From: an uncultured Dorea sp.
GTDB taxonomy: Bacteria > Bacillota > Clostridia > Lachnospirales > Lachnospiraceae
Length of the DNA stretch: 64,000 bases
NCBI GenBank assembly: GCA_910578495.1
Contig: CAJTRE010000001.1
Location: 1 to 64,000 of the forward strand
Direction of reading: 5' to 3'
The notes beneath the pieces are model-generated. The model ran no database searches, was not told where the DNA came from, and worked only from the letters and a program-made list of their open reading frames with translations. The stretch's first letter is position 1. Every line of letters begins with the position of its first letter. This document shows, piece after piece, positions 52,409-60,711 of the stretch. The translations under genes and the position numbers were made by a program.

Positions 52409-54202
52409 ATGCGTACAATTACCAAGATTGAGAGTACGATACCAACTATAAAGAAAAGAAAAAAGGTTGCTGCATACGCTAGAATTTCAATGGAATCAGA
52501 GCGAATGAATCACTCGCTTTCTGCACAGATAAGTTACTACAATGATTTCATTCAAAAGAATCCGGACTGGGAATTTGCTGGAGTATATGCCGATAATGGT
52601 ATCAGCGGAACAAGTACAGTCAAGCGTGATGAGTTCAGACGAATGATTGCAGATGCTGAGCAAGGAAAAATTGATATTATTCTTACAAAGTCAATACAGC
52701 GATTTGCAAGAAATACAGTGGATTTGCTTGAAACAGTAAGACATCTAAAAAATTTAGGAATTGAGGTCAGATTTGAAAAAGAGAATATCAATTCTTTAAG
52801 TGGTAATGGAGAGTTGATGCTTTCCATACTTGCTTCTTTTGCTCAAGAAGAGAGCCGTTCTATATCGGATAATGTGAAGTGGGGCATTCGTAAAAGGATG
52901 CAGGAAGGTATGCTAAATGCAAGTGGACACTTCAACATCTACGGATATGAATGGCAAGGAGATGAGTTAATCATTGTTCCGAAAGAAGCAGAGGTGGTAA
53001 AGAGAATTTATCAAAATTTTCTTGATGGAAAATCAAGACTGGAAACGGAAAGAGAACTTGAAGCTGAGGGTATTCGTACTAGGCAAGGCTGCGTGATGAG
53101 AGATTCTAATATCAAGAAGATATTAACCAACATTACTTATACGGGTAACATGCTTTTTCAGAAGGAATTTATATCAGACCCCATCAATAAAAAGCGTAAG
53201 CAAAATCGTGGAGAATTGCCACAGTATTGGGTGGAAGATACCCACGAGGCAATTATTGACCTTGAGACATTTCAGTATATACAAGATGAAATGGCAAGAC
53301 GCAGACAGCTGGGAGCGTTGGCAAATAAGAGCCTTAACATTTCTTGTTTTACGGGAAAGATTAAATGCCCTTACTGTGGTGTCAGCTATATGCATAACAC
53401 CAGAAAGCCACGAACTCCAAACGGAAAAAGATTAGAGTTTTGGGTATGTGGTTCAAGAAAGAAAAAAGGCGGACACTGCGAAGTAGGAGCAAGTATTAAC
53501 CAGGATAATATGAAAAAGGTTCTTGCCGAGGTTCTAGATATTGATGAATTTGATGATGAAGTTTTCCTTGATAAGGTAGACTTTATCAATGTTCCAAAGA
53601 GGTATACTCTGGAGATTCATTTGCAAGATGGAACTATTGTTACTAGGCCTTGCGAGAATACGGGTCATCAAGATTGTTGGACTAAAGAATATCGAGATAA
53701 GGTGTCTAAGCAAAGAAGAAAGAAGAATACAAATCCAAAAGGTGCATCGGTATTTACAAGTAAATTAAAATGCAAGCATTGTGGCTGCAATTATAGGCGA
53801 TGCACTCAGCCATCAACTTCATCGGAAGATGGCAAATTTTATTATTGGCGATGTGCTGAAAGAACCGCTTGTAAGGCACAAGGACTAAGAGAAGATTTTT
53901 TGAAATCTCAGCTTGCAGAAGTTCTCGGAATGGCAGAATGGGACGAGAAGGTTTTTGCAGAAAAAGTAGAGCAAATAAACATTGACGGCTATCAGCTAGA
54001 AGTTGTTGGAAAAGATGGAATAGTAACACCGATGACCTTTGAACCACCGAAGCGTGGCGGCAGGCATTGCTCAGAAGAACAAAAAGAACATATGCGACAG
54101 ATTATGAAAGAAAAATGGACACCGGAGCGTAAGGCCGAGATGAGTCAGCGTATGAAAAATATGAGGAAGGAGCGTGGCAGAAATTGGCGAAAAGAAAAGT
54201 AA
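52409..54202 (+). CDS. Large serine recombinase 1 (integrase), two zinc ribbons, no coiled coil
   Basis: This 597-aa protein has the resolvase catalytic domain in residues about 18-160: nucleophile Ser27 in AAYARIS, GVYADNGISGTS near 60, and FAQEESRSISDNVKWG near 147. A recombinase domain follows (NIKKILTNITYTGNMLFQ). It carries two zinc ribbons, CPYCG...WVCGSRKKKGGHC near 325 and CKHCGCN...YWRCAERTAC near 455. The long coiled coil usual in large serine recombinases is not evident. GGAGG precedes the ATG. It overlaps recombinase 2 by 19 bp; the two may work together. Confidence 0.9.
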   Translation: MRTITKIESTIPTIKKRKKVAAYARISMESERMNHSLSAQISYYNDFIQKNPDWEFAGVYADNGISGTSTVKRDEFRRMIADAEQGKIDIILTKSIQRFARNTVDLLETVRHLKNLGIEVRFEKENINSLSGNGELMLSILASFAQEESRSISDNVKWGIRKRMQEGMLNASGHFNIYGYEWQGDELIIVPKEAEVVKRIYQNFLDGKSRLETERELEAEGIRTRQGCVMRDSNIKKILTNITYTGNMLFQKEFISDPINKKRKQNRGELPQYWVEDTHEAIIDLETFQYIQDEMARRRQLGALANKSLNISCFTGKIKCPYCGVSYMHNTRKPRTPNGKRLEFWVCGSRKKKGGHCEVGASINQDNMKKVLAEVLDIDEFDDEVFLDKVDFINVPKRYTLEIHLQDGTIVTRPCENTGHQDCWTKEYRDKVSKQRRKKNTNPKGASVFTSKLKCKHCGCNYRRCTQPSTSSEDGKFYYWRCAERTACKAQGLREDFLKSQLAEVLGMAEWDEKVFAEKVEQINIDGYQLEVVGKDGIVTPMTFEPPKRGGRHCSEEQKEHMRQIMKEKWTPERKAEMSQRMKNMRKERGRNWRKEK

Positions 54203-55767
54203 CGCAAATACCTGCAACCATCAATAAATTTACTGCCAAGCCTGTGGACAGTAAGAAAAAACGAAAGGTTGCAGGATATGCCCGTGTAAGTACAGACCAT
54301 GAGGATCAAACTACAAGTTATGTTGCACAGGTAGACTATTATACAAATTATATAAAAGGCAGAGATGATTGGGAATTTGCTGGACTATATTCTGATGAAG
54401 GAATCAGTGCAACAAATACGAAGCATAGAGATGGCTTCAATACTATGATTGCTGATGCGCTTGCCGGAAAGATTGACCTTATTATTACAAAGTCAGTCAG
54501 CCGATTTGCAAGAAATACTGTTGATTCCCTTTCTACCATCAGAAAACTAAAAGAACACAATATTGAATGCTACTTTGAAAAAGAGAACATATGGACGTTT
54601 GACAGCAAGGGAGAACTACTACTTACCATTATGAGTTCTCTTGCACAGGAAGAAAGTAGATCCATTTCGGAGAATGTCACATGGGGACACAGAAAGCGTT
54701 TTGCAGATGGAAAAGTCAGCTTTGCCTACAGCAGATTTCTCGGCTATGATAAAGCCCCAGATGGCAGTCTTGTAATCAATGAGGAACAGGCACAAACGGT
54801 AAAACTGATTTATAAGCTATTCTTAGATGGACTTACAATGCATTCCATAGCAAATGAATTGACAAAGAGAGGATTGAAAACTCCTGCAAGTAAAGATAAC
54901 TGGAGCCAGTCAACAGTTCGCAGTATTCTAACTAACGAAAAGTATAAGGGTGATGCACTTTTGCAGAAGTCGTACACAGTGGACTTTCTTACGAAAAAGA
55001 CTAAAACCAATGAGGGTGAAGTCCCACAGTATTATGTAGAAAACAATCATCCGGCAATTATTGAACCGGAATTATTCGACTTAGTACAAGCTGAAATTCA
55101 GCGAAGAGGCAAAGGAAGTACAAGGTACAGCGGAGTGTCAATCTTTTCTTCCAAGGTGCAGTGTGCTGAGTGTGGTGGTTGGTATGGCAGCAAGGTTTGG
55201 CATTCTAACGATAAATACAGGAGAATTATTTATCAGTGCAATAACAAGTTCAGGCACAAGACCGGATGCTCAACTCCACATTTGACGGAGTTTGAAATCA
55301 AAGAATATTTTGTAAAGGCGATGAATCAGCTTATTACAGAAAAAGCAGAAATCCTTGATAATCTTCAACTGATACGAACTACACTTTGTGACAAGGCAGA
55401 CCTTGTTAAAAAGAAAGAATCCTTGGAAGAAGAGATAGCTATTGCGGTGGAAATGACGCAGAATATTGTAGCGGAGAATGCGAGAGTGGCTCAGAACCAG
55501 GACGAGTACAACAAAAAGTATAATTCCTTGGTAGAGCGATACAATAAGCTAAAAGAAGAATACGATACTGTCTGTACTACAATATCTGAAAAAGATGCTA
55601 AGTACGAGCAGATGGGTAGATTCATCACAGTTCTCAACGGACAATCGGAACTGATAACCGAATTTGACGAGGCACTTTGGAGCAGCCTTGTGGAAAAGAT
55701 TGTCGTAAAAAGCAAGGAAGAAGTAACAGTAGTTTTCAAGGACGGGACAGAAATTAAAGTTGAATAA
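54184..55767 (+). CDS. Large serine recombinase 2 (integrase) with coiled coil
   Basis: This 527-aa protein begins at TTG inside the end of recombinase 1, after AAGGAG. The catalytic domain has Ser36 in AGYARVS, LYSDEGISATNTKH near 60 and LAQEESRSISENVTWGHRKR near 155. The recombinase domain (TVRSILTNEKYKGDALLQKSY) and zinc ribbon (CAECGGWYGSK...YQCNNKF, near 320-350) are followed by a coiled coil at about 400-480. This is the standard architecture. Serine recombinases use short sites with a two-base crossover, in agreement with the GA at attL and attR. Confidence 0.92.
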   Translation: MAKRKVTQIPATINKFTAKPVDSKKKRKVAGYARVSTDHEDQTTSYVAQVDYYTNYIKGRDDWEFAGLYSDEGISATNTKHRDGFNTMIADALAGKIDLIITKSVSRFARNTVDSLSTIRKLKEHNIECYFEKENIWTFDSKGELLLTIMSSLAQEESRSISENVTWGHRKRFADGKVSFAYSRFLGYDKAPDGSLVINEEQAQTVKLIYKLFLDGLTMHSIANELTKRGLKTPASKDNWSQSTVRSILTNEKYKGDALLQKSYTVDFLTKKTKTNEGEVPQYYVENNHPAIIEPELFDLVQAEIQRRGKGSTRYSGVSIFSSKVQCAECGGWYGSKVWHSNDKYRRIIYQCNNKFRHKTGCSTPHLTEFEIKEYFVKAMNQLITEKAEILDNLQLIRTTLCDKADLVKKKESLEEEIAIAVEMTQNIVAENARVAQNQDEYNKKYNSLVERYNKLKEEYDTVCTTISEKDAKYEQMGRFITVLNGQSELITEFDEALWSSLVEKIVVKSKEEVTVVFKDGTEIKVE

Positions 55768-55780
55768 ATACAGTAGAGTT

Positions 55781-55811
55781 GCACTCAGACCTGTTGGTCT
55801 GGGTGCTTTTT
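55781..55811 (+). terminator. Terminator after the recombinase operon
   Basis: GCACTCAGACC pairs with GGTCTGGGTGC around TGTT (one G-U pair), followed by five T. Confidence 0.85.
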
Positions 55812-55840
55812 CTGTTTACGGAAATGTAACATTTCAGCAA

Positions 55841-55869
55841 TTGAAAAATTACGCATTATATGTTAGAAT
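55841..55869 (+). promoter_or_regulatory. Promoter of the right-end cargo operon
   Basis: TTGAAA (55841-55846), 17-bp spacer, TAGAAT (55864-55869) with a TG before the -10 box. It lies about 50 bp upstream of the XRE gene. Confidence 0.75.
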
Positions 55870-55917
55870 AAATTATCTTATTTGTGCAATAAATTCATAA
55901 GCACGAGGAGAGTGAAT

Positions 55918-56133
55918 ATGCTAAAGAACAATATAGAAGTAGATGTAAAAGTTAAATGTATAGAAAACGGAATTACACAGGCTCAGCTTGCAGAGAAATC
56001 CGATACATCAAGTCCATATGTTAATCGAATTATCAAAAAGAATGATGGTGTTGTTAACAAGACATTCATTCGTATGATGGAAGAACTTGGATATGATGTT
56101 GAGCTTACTTATGTGAGGAAAAAGGAGGAATAA
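55918..56133 (+). CDS. XRE-family transcriptional regulator
   Basis: The start at 55918 follows GAGGAGAG. The 71-aa protein has a helix-turn-helix: VKCIENGITQAQLAEKSDTSSPYVNRIIKKNDG. It is very short, so it is a stand-alone HTH. It is the first gene of the right-end cargo, four bases before the DUF262 gene. It probably controls that operon, and perhaps prophage immunity. Confidence 0.82.
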   Translation: MLKNNIEVDVKVKCIENGITQAQLAEKSDTSSPYVNRIIKKNDGVVNKTFIRMMEELGYDVELTYVRKKEE

Positions 56134-56136
56134 ATA

Positions 56137-57882
56137 ATGGCTTATGAGTCACCATTAACTATAGCAGAGGTTGTAAGGGATATATCAGCTAATAAGTATG
56201 TACTCCCATCGATTCAAAGAGAATTTGTATGGAATACTTCACAGATAGAGAGACTTTTTGATAGTGTAATGCAAGATTATCCGTTTGGTGCATTCTTGTT
56301 TTGGGAACTTGATAGAGAACAGAATACTCTTTATGAATTTTACTCTTTTTTACAAAATTATCATGAAAAAAATGCTAGACATAATCCAAAAGTGAATCTT
56401 ACAGGAAACGATAATGTGATGGCGGTTTTAGATGGACAACAGAGGCTGACATCTATATTTATTGGATTAAAAGGCACATATGCATATAAAATGCCATTCA
56501 AACAATGGAAAAATGAATCTGCATTTCCGGAAAGAAAACTGTATTTAAATATAGTGGAACCTGCAGACAGTGAAACAGATAAATATGAATTTTCATTTCT
56601 TACAGCAGAAGAAGTGGAGAATGACAATAGTCACTATTGGTTTGAAGTAGGAGATATTCTAAATATGACCGAATTAGGTGATGTCATGGATTTCCTTATG
56701 CAAAATATTGCATTTTCAGGTATTTATACAAAGGAACAGAGTGTTTTTGCAAATGCCACATTGTCGCAGCTATTTAAGGTAATACATACACAACCAAGTA
56801 TCAGCTATTATAAGGTTAGATCTAATGAGTTGGATAAAGTACTCCAAATTTTTATACGAGTAAATAGTGGTGGCACAGTGCTTAGTTATTCTGATCTTTT
56901 GTTATCCATTGCTACTGCACAGTGGGAAACTTTAGATGCCAGAAAAGAAATTACAGAGTTTGTTGATTATATTAACGCTATTGGTTCAGGGTTCAATGTA
57001 AATAAGGATTTTATTTTGAAAGCAGCGTTAGTTCTTACCGGATTCAGTAATATTGCATTCAAGGTAGACAACTTTAACAAGCAGAACATGCTCATGATAG
57101 AGCAGAATTGGCATACAATTAAGACATCAATCACTCAAGCATTTCTGCTTGTATCAAGTTTTGGATTTTCAAGAGATAGTTTGAAATCCAATAATGCGGT
57201 TATTCCAATTGCATACTACCTTATGACGATAGGTAATCCAAATAATTTTGAGGTTTCATCAACAACTGTAAGCAATAGAAAGAAAATAAAGAAATGGCTC
57301 ACAATGTCCTTAATAAAACGAACCTTCAGTGGTCAACCAGATAATGTTCTTAGACCTTTGCGTGAAATTATAAAATCAAATGGAAACAAAGAATTCCCAC
57401 TGGATGAGATTATTAACAAGCTGAGGGGAACAAGTAAAACTATTGTATTTACGGATGATGATATTGAAAACTTGTTAGAACTTCAATATGGAAGAGCAGA
57501 TACCTTGATGGTTTTGATGATGTTATATCCTTCTTTGGATTACAATAATAAGTTTCATATTGATCATATATATCCAAAGAGTAAATTTACAAGAACAGCT
57601 CTAGGGAAAAGAGATGTGCCAACTAATCAAATTGATGAATATATAAATCAAGTAAATGATTTAAGTAATCTTCAGATGCTTGCAGCCATTCCGAATATAG
57701 AAAAACAAGATAAAGATTTTTCTGACTGGTTTGAATCCAATTACCTAACTGATACAGATAAAATCCAATATAGAAAAATAAATTATCTGCCGGAGATGGA
57801 TTATACTTACGGAAACTTCATTAAGTTTATGGAAGAGAGAAAAAAATTATTGAGGAAACAATTGGAAACAGAATTGCTTTAA
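56137..57882 (+). CDS. DUF262 protein with HNH-like C-terminus (GmrSD/type IV restriction-like)
   Basis: This 581-aa protein has a DUF262 N-terminal domain: LPSIQREFVWNTSQIERLFDSV near 22 and AVLDGQQRLTSIFIGLK near 94, the ParB-like NTP-binding DGQQR motif. Near 468 it has KFHIDHIYPKSKF, an HNH/His-Me finger pattern as in DUF1524. That pair of domains is the layout of the GmrSD type IV restriction enzymes and similar phage-defence nucleases. Here both are in one chain. GGAGG precedes the ATG. It is AT-rich and sits among cargo at the prophage end, so a defence role against other phages is likely. Confidence 0.8.
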   Translation: MAYESPLTIAEVVRDISANKYVLPSIQREFVWNTSQIERLFDSVMQDYPFGAFLFWELDREQNTLYEFYSFLQNYHEKNARHNPKVNLTGNDNVMAVLDGQQRLTSIFIGLKGTYAYKMPFKQWKNESAFPERKLYLNIVEPADSETDKYEFSFLTAEEVENDNSHYWFEVGDILNMTELGDVMDFLMQNIAFSGIYTKEQSVFANATLSQLFKVIHTQPSISYYKVRSNELDKVLQIFIRVNSGGTVLSYSDLLLSIATAQWETLDARKEITEFVDYINAIGSGFNVNKDFILKAALVLTGFSNIAFKVDNFNKQNMLMIEQNWHTIKTSITQAFLLVSSFGFSRDSLKSNNAVIPIAYYLMTIGNPNNFEVSSTTVSNRKKIKKWLTMSLIKRTFSGQPDNVLRPLREIIKSNGNKEFPLDEIINKLRGTSKTIVFTDDDIENLLELQYGRADTLMVLMMLYPSLDYNNKFHIDHIYPKSKFTRTALGKRDVPTNQIDEYINQVNDLSNLQMLAAIPNIEKQDKDFSDWFESNYLTDTDKIQYRKINYLPEMDYTYGNFIKFMEERKKLLRKQLETELL

Positions 57883-57899
57883 TGAAAGGGTGATAAATT

Positions 57900-58296
57900 G
57901 TGTATGAGAGTTTAATAAAGTACTTACCGTTGTTATCAAGTGATGGTATAGGTGACTGGGTAATTGATAAAGAAAATGATGGAACATCTGAGCATCCTAT
58001 CCAAATGCCATATGTGAATTACTCAAAAATGGTGCATCAGTTTATTGACGATCTTTATTCATAAGCATCCAGAAATGAAATTGAATCATTATTCAGATAT
58101 TCTTAATGAGAATGGAATCAAATGGGAATCAAAATCTATGACTGATGCATTAGTAGATGATTTGGATGGAAAATGTGTAATGGCATTACTTGTAGGAGCT
58201 GTAAGAGCAGAGAGATTTTGTGACGGTGCTTTATTATCTCTTTTTAAAGACGGAACTATTGCAAAATGGCTCAAAAGACTAAATGAACTTAATTAA
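57900..58296 (+). pseudogene. DUF6508-like gene, frameshifted
   Basis: The frame from GTG 57900 (YESLIKYLPLLSSDGIGDW...MVHQFIDDLYS) stops at 58062-58064. The adjacent frame from about 58057 continues IHKHPEMKLNHYSDILNENGI and the C-terminal signature ALLVGAVRAERFCDGALLS...GTIAKWLKRL of DUF6508. Together they would make one protein of about 130 aa. A small deletion near 58055-58065 breaks it. A downstream restart at 58045 or 58075 could still give the C-terminal part. Function of the family is unknown. Confidence 0.7.
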
Positions 58297-58312
58297 TGTG
58301 GAGAAATATTCT

Positions 58313-59443
58313 ATGAATGAAAATGATAAAAAAGATGAATTGGAAAATATTCCACATAAGATTATAGCTGAAAGAAAGCCGCTTGTAATATTTAAAACTG
58401 ACGCAGATATTTATGGTAGAAACATATCAGAGATGAGTAATTTCTTTGATGGATATGTTCAAAAAATGTCCCTTGCTATTCGTGAGTCAGATGGACTACA
58501 AGTAATAACGGATTTACCCTTTTCAGATTTAAATTTAATAGGCGAGGCAATAAATAAAGCAGATATTATTATAAACGGAAATGTTACATTGTTGCCGGAT
58601 TTCGAGAGCTTGCCTTCAGATGTACGAAGTAAATTGAAAAAAGGAGTATACTCTGTTGGTGAATCAAAGCAAGTAGATGGAAACATGAGAGCAGTAATAC
58701 TTGACGAGAATGGAGTTCGAGTAAAAGATATTACACTAAAAAAGGCACTTAATAGTCCTGCTAATATCGAAACTATGCGCAGTATAGGTAATCAGCTACA
58801 GATGAGGCAGATTTATGCCAAGTTGTCAGATATCGAAGAATTTCAGACATATCAAATTGAAAGAGATCGTGACAGAGATATTATTGTTCCATTTTTAGAT
58901 GCTCGATCTCTTGTCCTTGAGGCAGCTACTAAAGAGTCTGAAACTGAAAGAGTACAAATGCTTAAAGAGGCTGATGGCAAAATTCGTTCAGCTTTGAATT
59001 CTGTTTATCGTGATATTGAAACAACATCAAAAAGCTTTGCTAAAAGAGTTAATATACCATTCTTAGGATTTGGAAAACAAATTAATACATATATGAGTTA
59101 TATTTCTGATGACTTACAGATTGCAACCAAATATGTAGGAGTGAGGATGCAAATATTAGAGTATTTGGGGGAAAGCAAAACAGCCAAAACTATTTTACAG
59201 CAATTCAACCATACAATGCTTGATTTTATAGAAAAACCAATAACCAGAAAGGGATTATCTGCAGCAACTCTAATGCAGGACTATTTTCCGTATAACAATG
59301 AGAATGTTGATTGTTGGTATAAGTTTTCTAAAGAGATGAAACCAGCAATAGAATCAAGCATGAAGCAATTGGAACTTGAAACGAAGGATTATAACAATCA
59401 AGAGATATATGTAGTATCCGTGGAGGATGGAAATAATGAGTGA
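58313..59443 (+). CDS. Unrecognised 376-aa protein
   Basis: I do not recognise this family. Starting at ATG 58313 (weak GTGGAGA upstream), it reads KPLVIFKTDADIYGRNISEM, then an alpha-beta segment to about 160 (ADIIINGNVTLLPDFESL, NMRAVILDENGVRVKDITL). A long helical region follows (about 160-340) with charged stretches such as YQIERDRDRDIIVPFLDAR. No transmembrane segment or signal peptide is seen. It overlaps the following 65-aa gene by eight bases, so the two are translated together. Its place next to attR among defence-like cargo suggests a two-gene unit of unknown action. Confidence 0.7.
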   Translation: MNENDKKDELENIPHKIIAERKPLVIFKTDADIYGRNISEMSNFFDGYVQKMSLAIRESDGLQVITDLPFSDLNLIGEAINKADIIINGNVTLLPDFESLPSDVRSKLKKGVYSVGESKQVDGNMRAVILDENGVRVKDITLKKALNSPANIETMRSIGNQLQMRQIYAKLSDIEEFQTYQIERDRDRDIIVPFLDARSLVLEAATKESETERVQMLKEADGKIRSALNSVYRDIETTSKSFAKRVNIPFLGFGKQINTYMSYISDDLQIATKYVGVRMQILEYLGESKTAKTILQQFNHTMLDFIEKPITRKGLSAATLMQDYFPYNNENVDCWYKFSKEMKPAIESSMKQLELETKDYNNQEIYVVSVEDGNNE

Positions 59444-59633
59444 GAATCTAAAAAAATGTAAAGTATGTGGTAGAACAATCACTGATAAAAATAACGTAAC
59501 TGGTTTGTGCCCTAAGCACCAAAAAGCTGCAAATACGGGAGCTGCTGCAGTTGGGCTAGCTGGTTTAGGATTTGCCATCAAAAAGTTTGGTCCTAAAATG
59601 GCCAAAGCAGCTTTGAAAATTATTAAAAAATAA
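59436..59633 (+). CDS. Small zinc-ribbon protein with Gly/Ala-rich hydrophobic and cationic tail
   Basis: The 65-aa protein (ATG 59436, GGAGGATGG upstream) has CKVCGRTITD...GLCPKHQKAA, a small zinc-ribbon-like motif (CxxC...CxxH). A Gly/Ala-rich hydrophobic stretch (AAAVGLAGLGFAI) follows, then a Lys-rich end (KKFGPKMAKAALKIIKK). The tail looks amphipathic and membrane-active, as in small toxins or antimicrobial peptides, but that is inference only. It overlaps the 376-aa gene and is the last prophage gene before attR. Confidence 0.65.
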   Translation: MSENLKKCKVCGRTITDKNNVTGLCPKHQKAANTGAAAVGLAGLGFAIKKFGPKMAKAALKIIKK

Positions 59634-59657
59634 TTTTTGGAAAAGGAGGCCTCTTGT

Positions 59658-59720
59658 ATGGTCGCACAAGTTAATCGTTCAATAATGCACCCTGTGCAAA
59701 TCGTTCAAGGGGTTTCAAAT
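59658..59720 (+). repeat. Iterated TCGTTCAA / TGCACC repeats, right attachment arm
   Basis: TCGTTCAATAATGCACCC (59675-59692), TCGTTCAAGG (59701-59710) and ATGCACCCTATGCA (59719 onward) repeat words found in the left arm (7226-7307). Degenerate copies continue to about 59750. Confidence 0.55.
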
Positions 59721-59764
59721 GCACCCTATGCATACCGTTCATTGGTGCAATGGTTCGATTGTAT

Positions 59765-59805
59765 CAATTTTGTAAGGGCAATAGATCCTTGCATGGGTTC
59801 TGGCT
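59765..59805 (+). other. attR: attR: right prophage-chromosome junction (crossover GA at 59784-59785)
   Basis: Phage DNA (TTTTGTAAGGGCAATA) joins hsdM at GA followed by TCCTTGCATGGGTTC. The second half continues HsdM motif I in the same frame that ends at 7080. Joining the two phage ends at GA gives the predicted attP. Confidence 0.85.
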
Positions 59806-60711
59806 CTCTTTTGCTTAATGCAAAGAAGTATTCGTCAAAAGCAATGAATATAAAATATTATGGACAGGAACTGATGACATCAACTTATAATCTGGCGCGT
59901 ATGAATATGTTCTTACATGGAATCGTACCGGAAAATCAAAGACTGCACAATGGAGATACGCTGGATAGTGATTGGCCGACAGATGAAGAAACTGATTTTA
60001 ATATGGTACTTATGAATCCACCGTATTCAGCAAAATGGAGTGTAGCAGCGGGATTTCTGCAAGATGAAAGATTTAGTGATTATGGAGTGTTGGCGCCAAA
60101 ATCCAAAGCGGATTATGCTTTTTTGTTACATGGTTTGTATCATCTAAAAAATAATGGAACAATGGCAATTGTATTGCCGCATGGAGTTTTATTTAGAGGA
60201 GCCGCTGAAGGAAAAATCAGAGAAAAATTACTGCGTTCCGGAAACATTTATGCGGTAATTGGATTACCAGCTAACTTATTTTATAATACATCTATCCCGA
60301 CTTGCATTGTGGTTTTGAAGAAACACAGAGATGGAAGAAATGTCCTGTTTATCGATGCATCGAAAAAGTTTGAAAAAGGAAAGAAGCAAAATGCCATGAC
60401 TGACGAGCATATTGATTCAATTATTGAATTGTATCATAAACGGGAAACAGTAGAAAAAGAATCATATCTCGCCAGCTTTGAAGATATAGAAAAAAATGAT
60501 TTTAACCTTAATATTCCAAGGTACGTTGATAATTTTGAAAAAGAAGCGGAGGTTGATATAAAAGGGCTTTTGGAAGAAATGAAACAGACCGACGCTGAGA
60601 TCGCAAAAGTTCAAGGGGAAGTTTTAACGTGCCTGAAAGAATTAACGTCTTCTGATCAGGATATTATGGCGTCAATTAATAGTCTTATTGGAATGATTGA
60701 GGGGTGATGAT

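Larger units (their letters stand above)
7081..59784 (+). mobile_element. Siphovirus-type prophage integrated in hsdM
   Basis: This is a full phage gene set in standard order: early/replication (14490-25611), packaging (26215-34439), head (34458-38309), tail (38309-50283), lysis (50366-51644) and paired serine recombinases (52409-55767). The boundaries are defined by reconstruction of an unbroken hsdM across 7080/59784. Cargo at the left is a LlaJI-like restriction operon; cargo at the right includes an XRE regulator, a DUF262 protein and unknown genes. Structural genes look intact, so the prophage may be inducible. The left and right cargo is visibly more AT-rich than the phage core, suggesting separate acquisition. 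Confidence 0.9.
59658..60707 (+). pseudogene. hsdM (3' part): hsdM 3' part with phage-supplied start
   Basis: From 59784 to 60707 this is the C-terminal half of HsdM, starting exactly at motif I DPCMGSGSLLL. It carries the catalytic NPPY near codon 120 (NPPYSAKWS) and ends in a helical tail. The frame continues upstream into phage DNA, where GGAGG (59644-59648) and ATG at 59658 add 42 phage-encoded residues (MVAQVNRSIMHPVQIV...). The chain would be 349 aa. The gene lacks the N-terminal half with EFYTP, found at 6405-7080. It may make a separate fragment in the lysogen. hsdS starts four bases after its stop. Confidence 0.88.
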
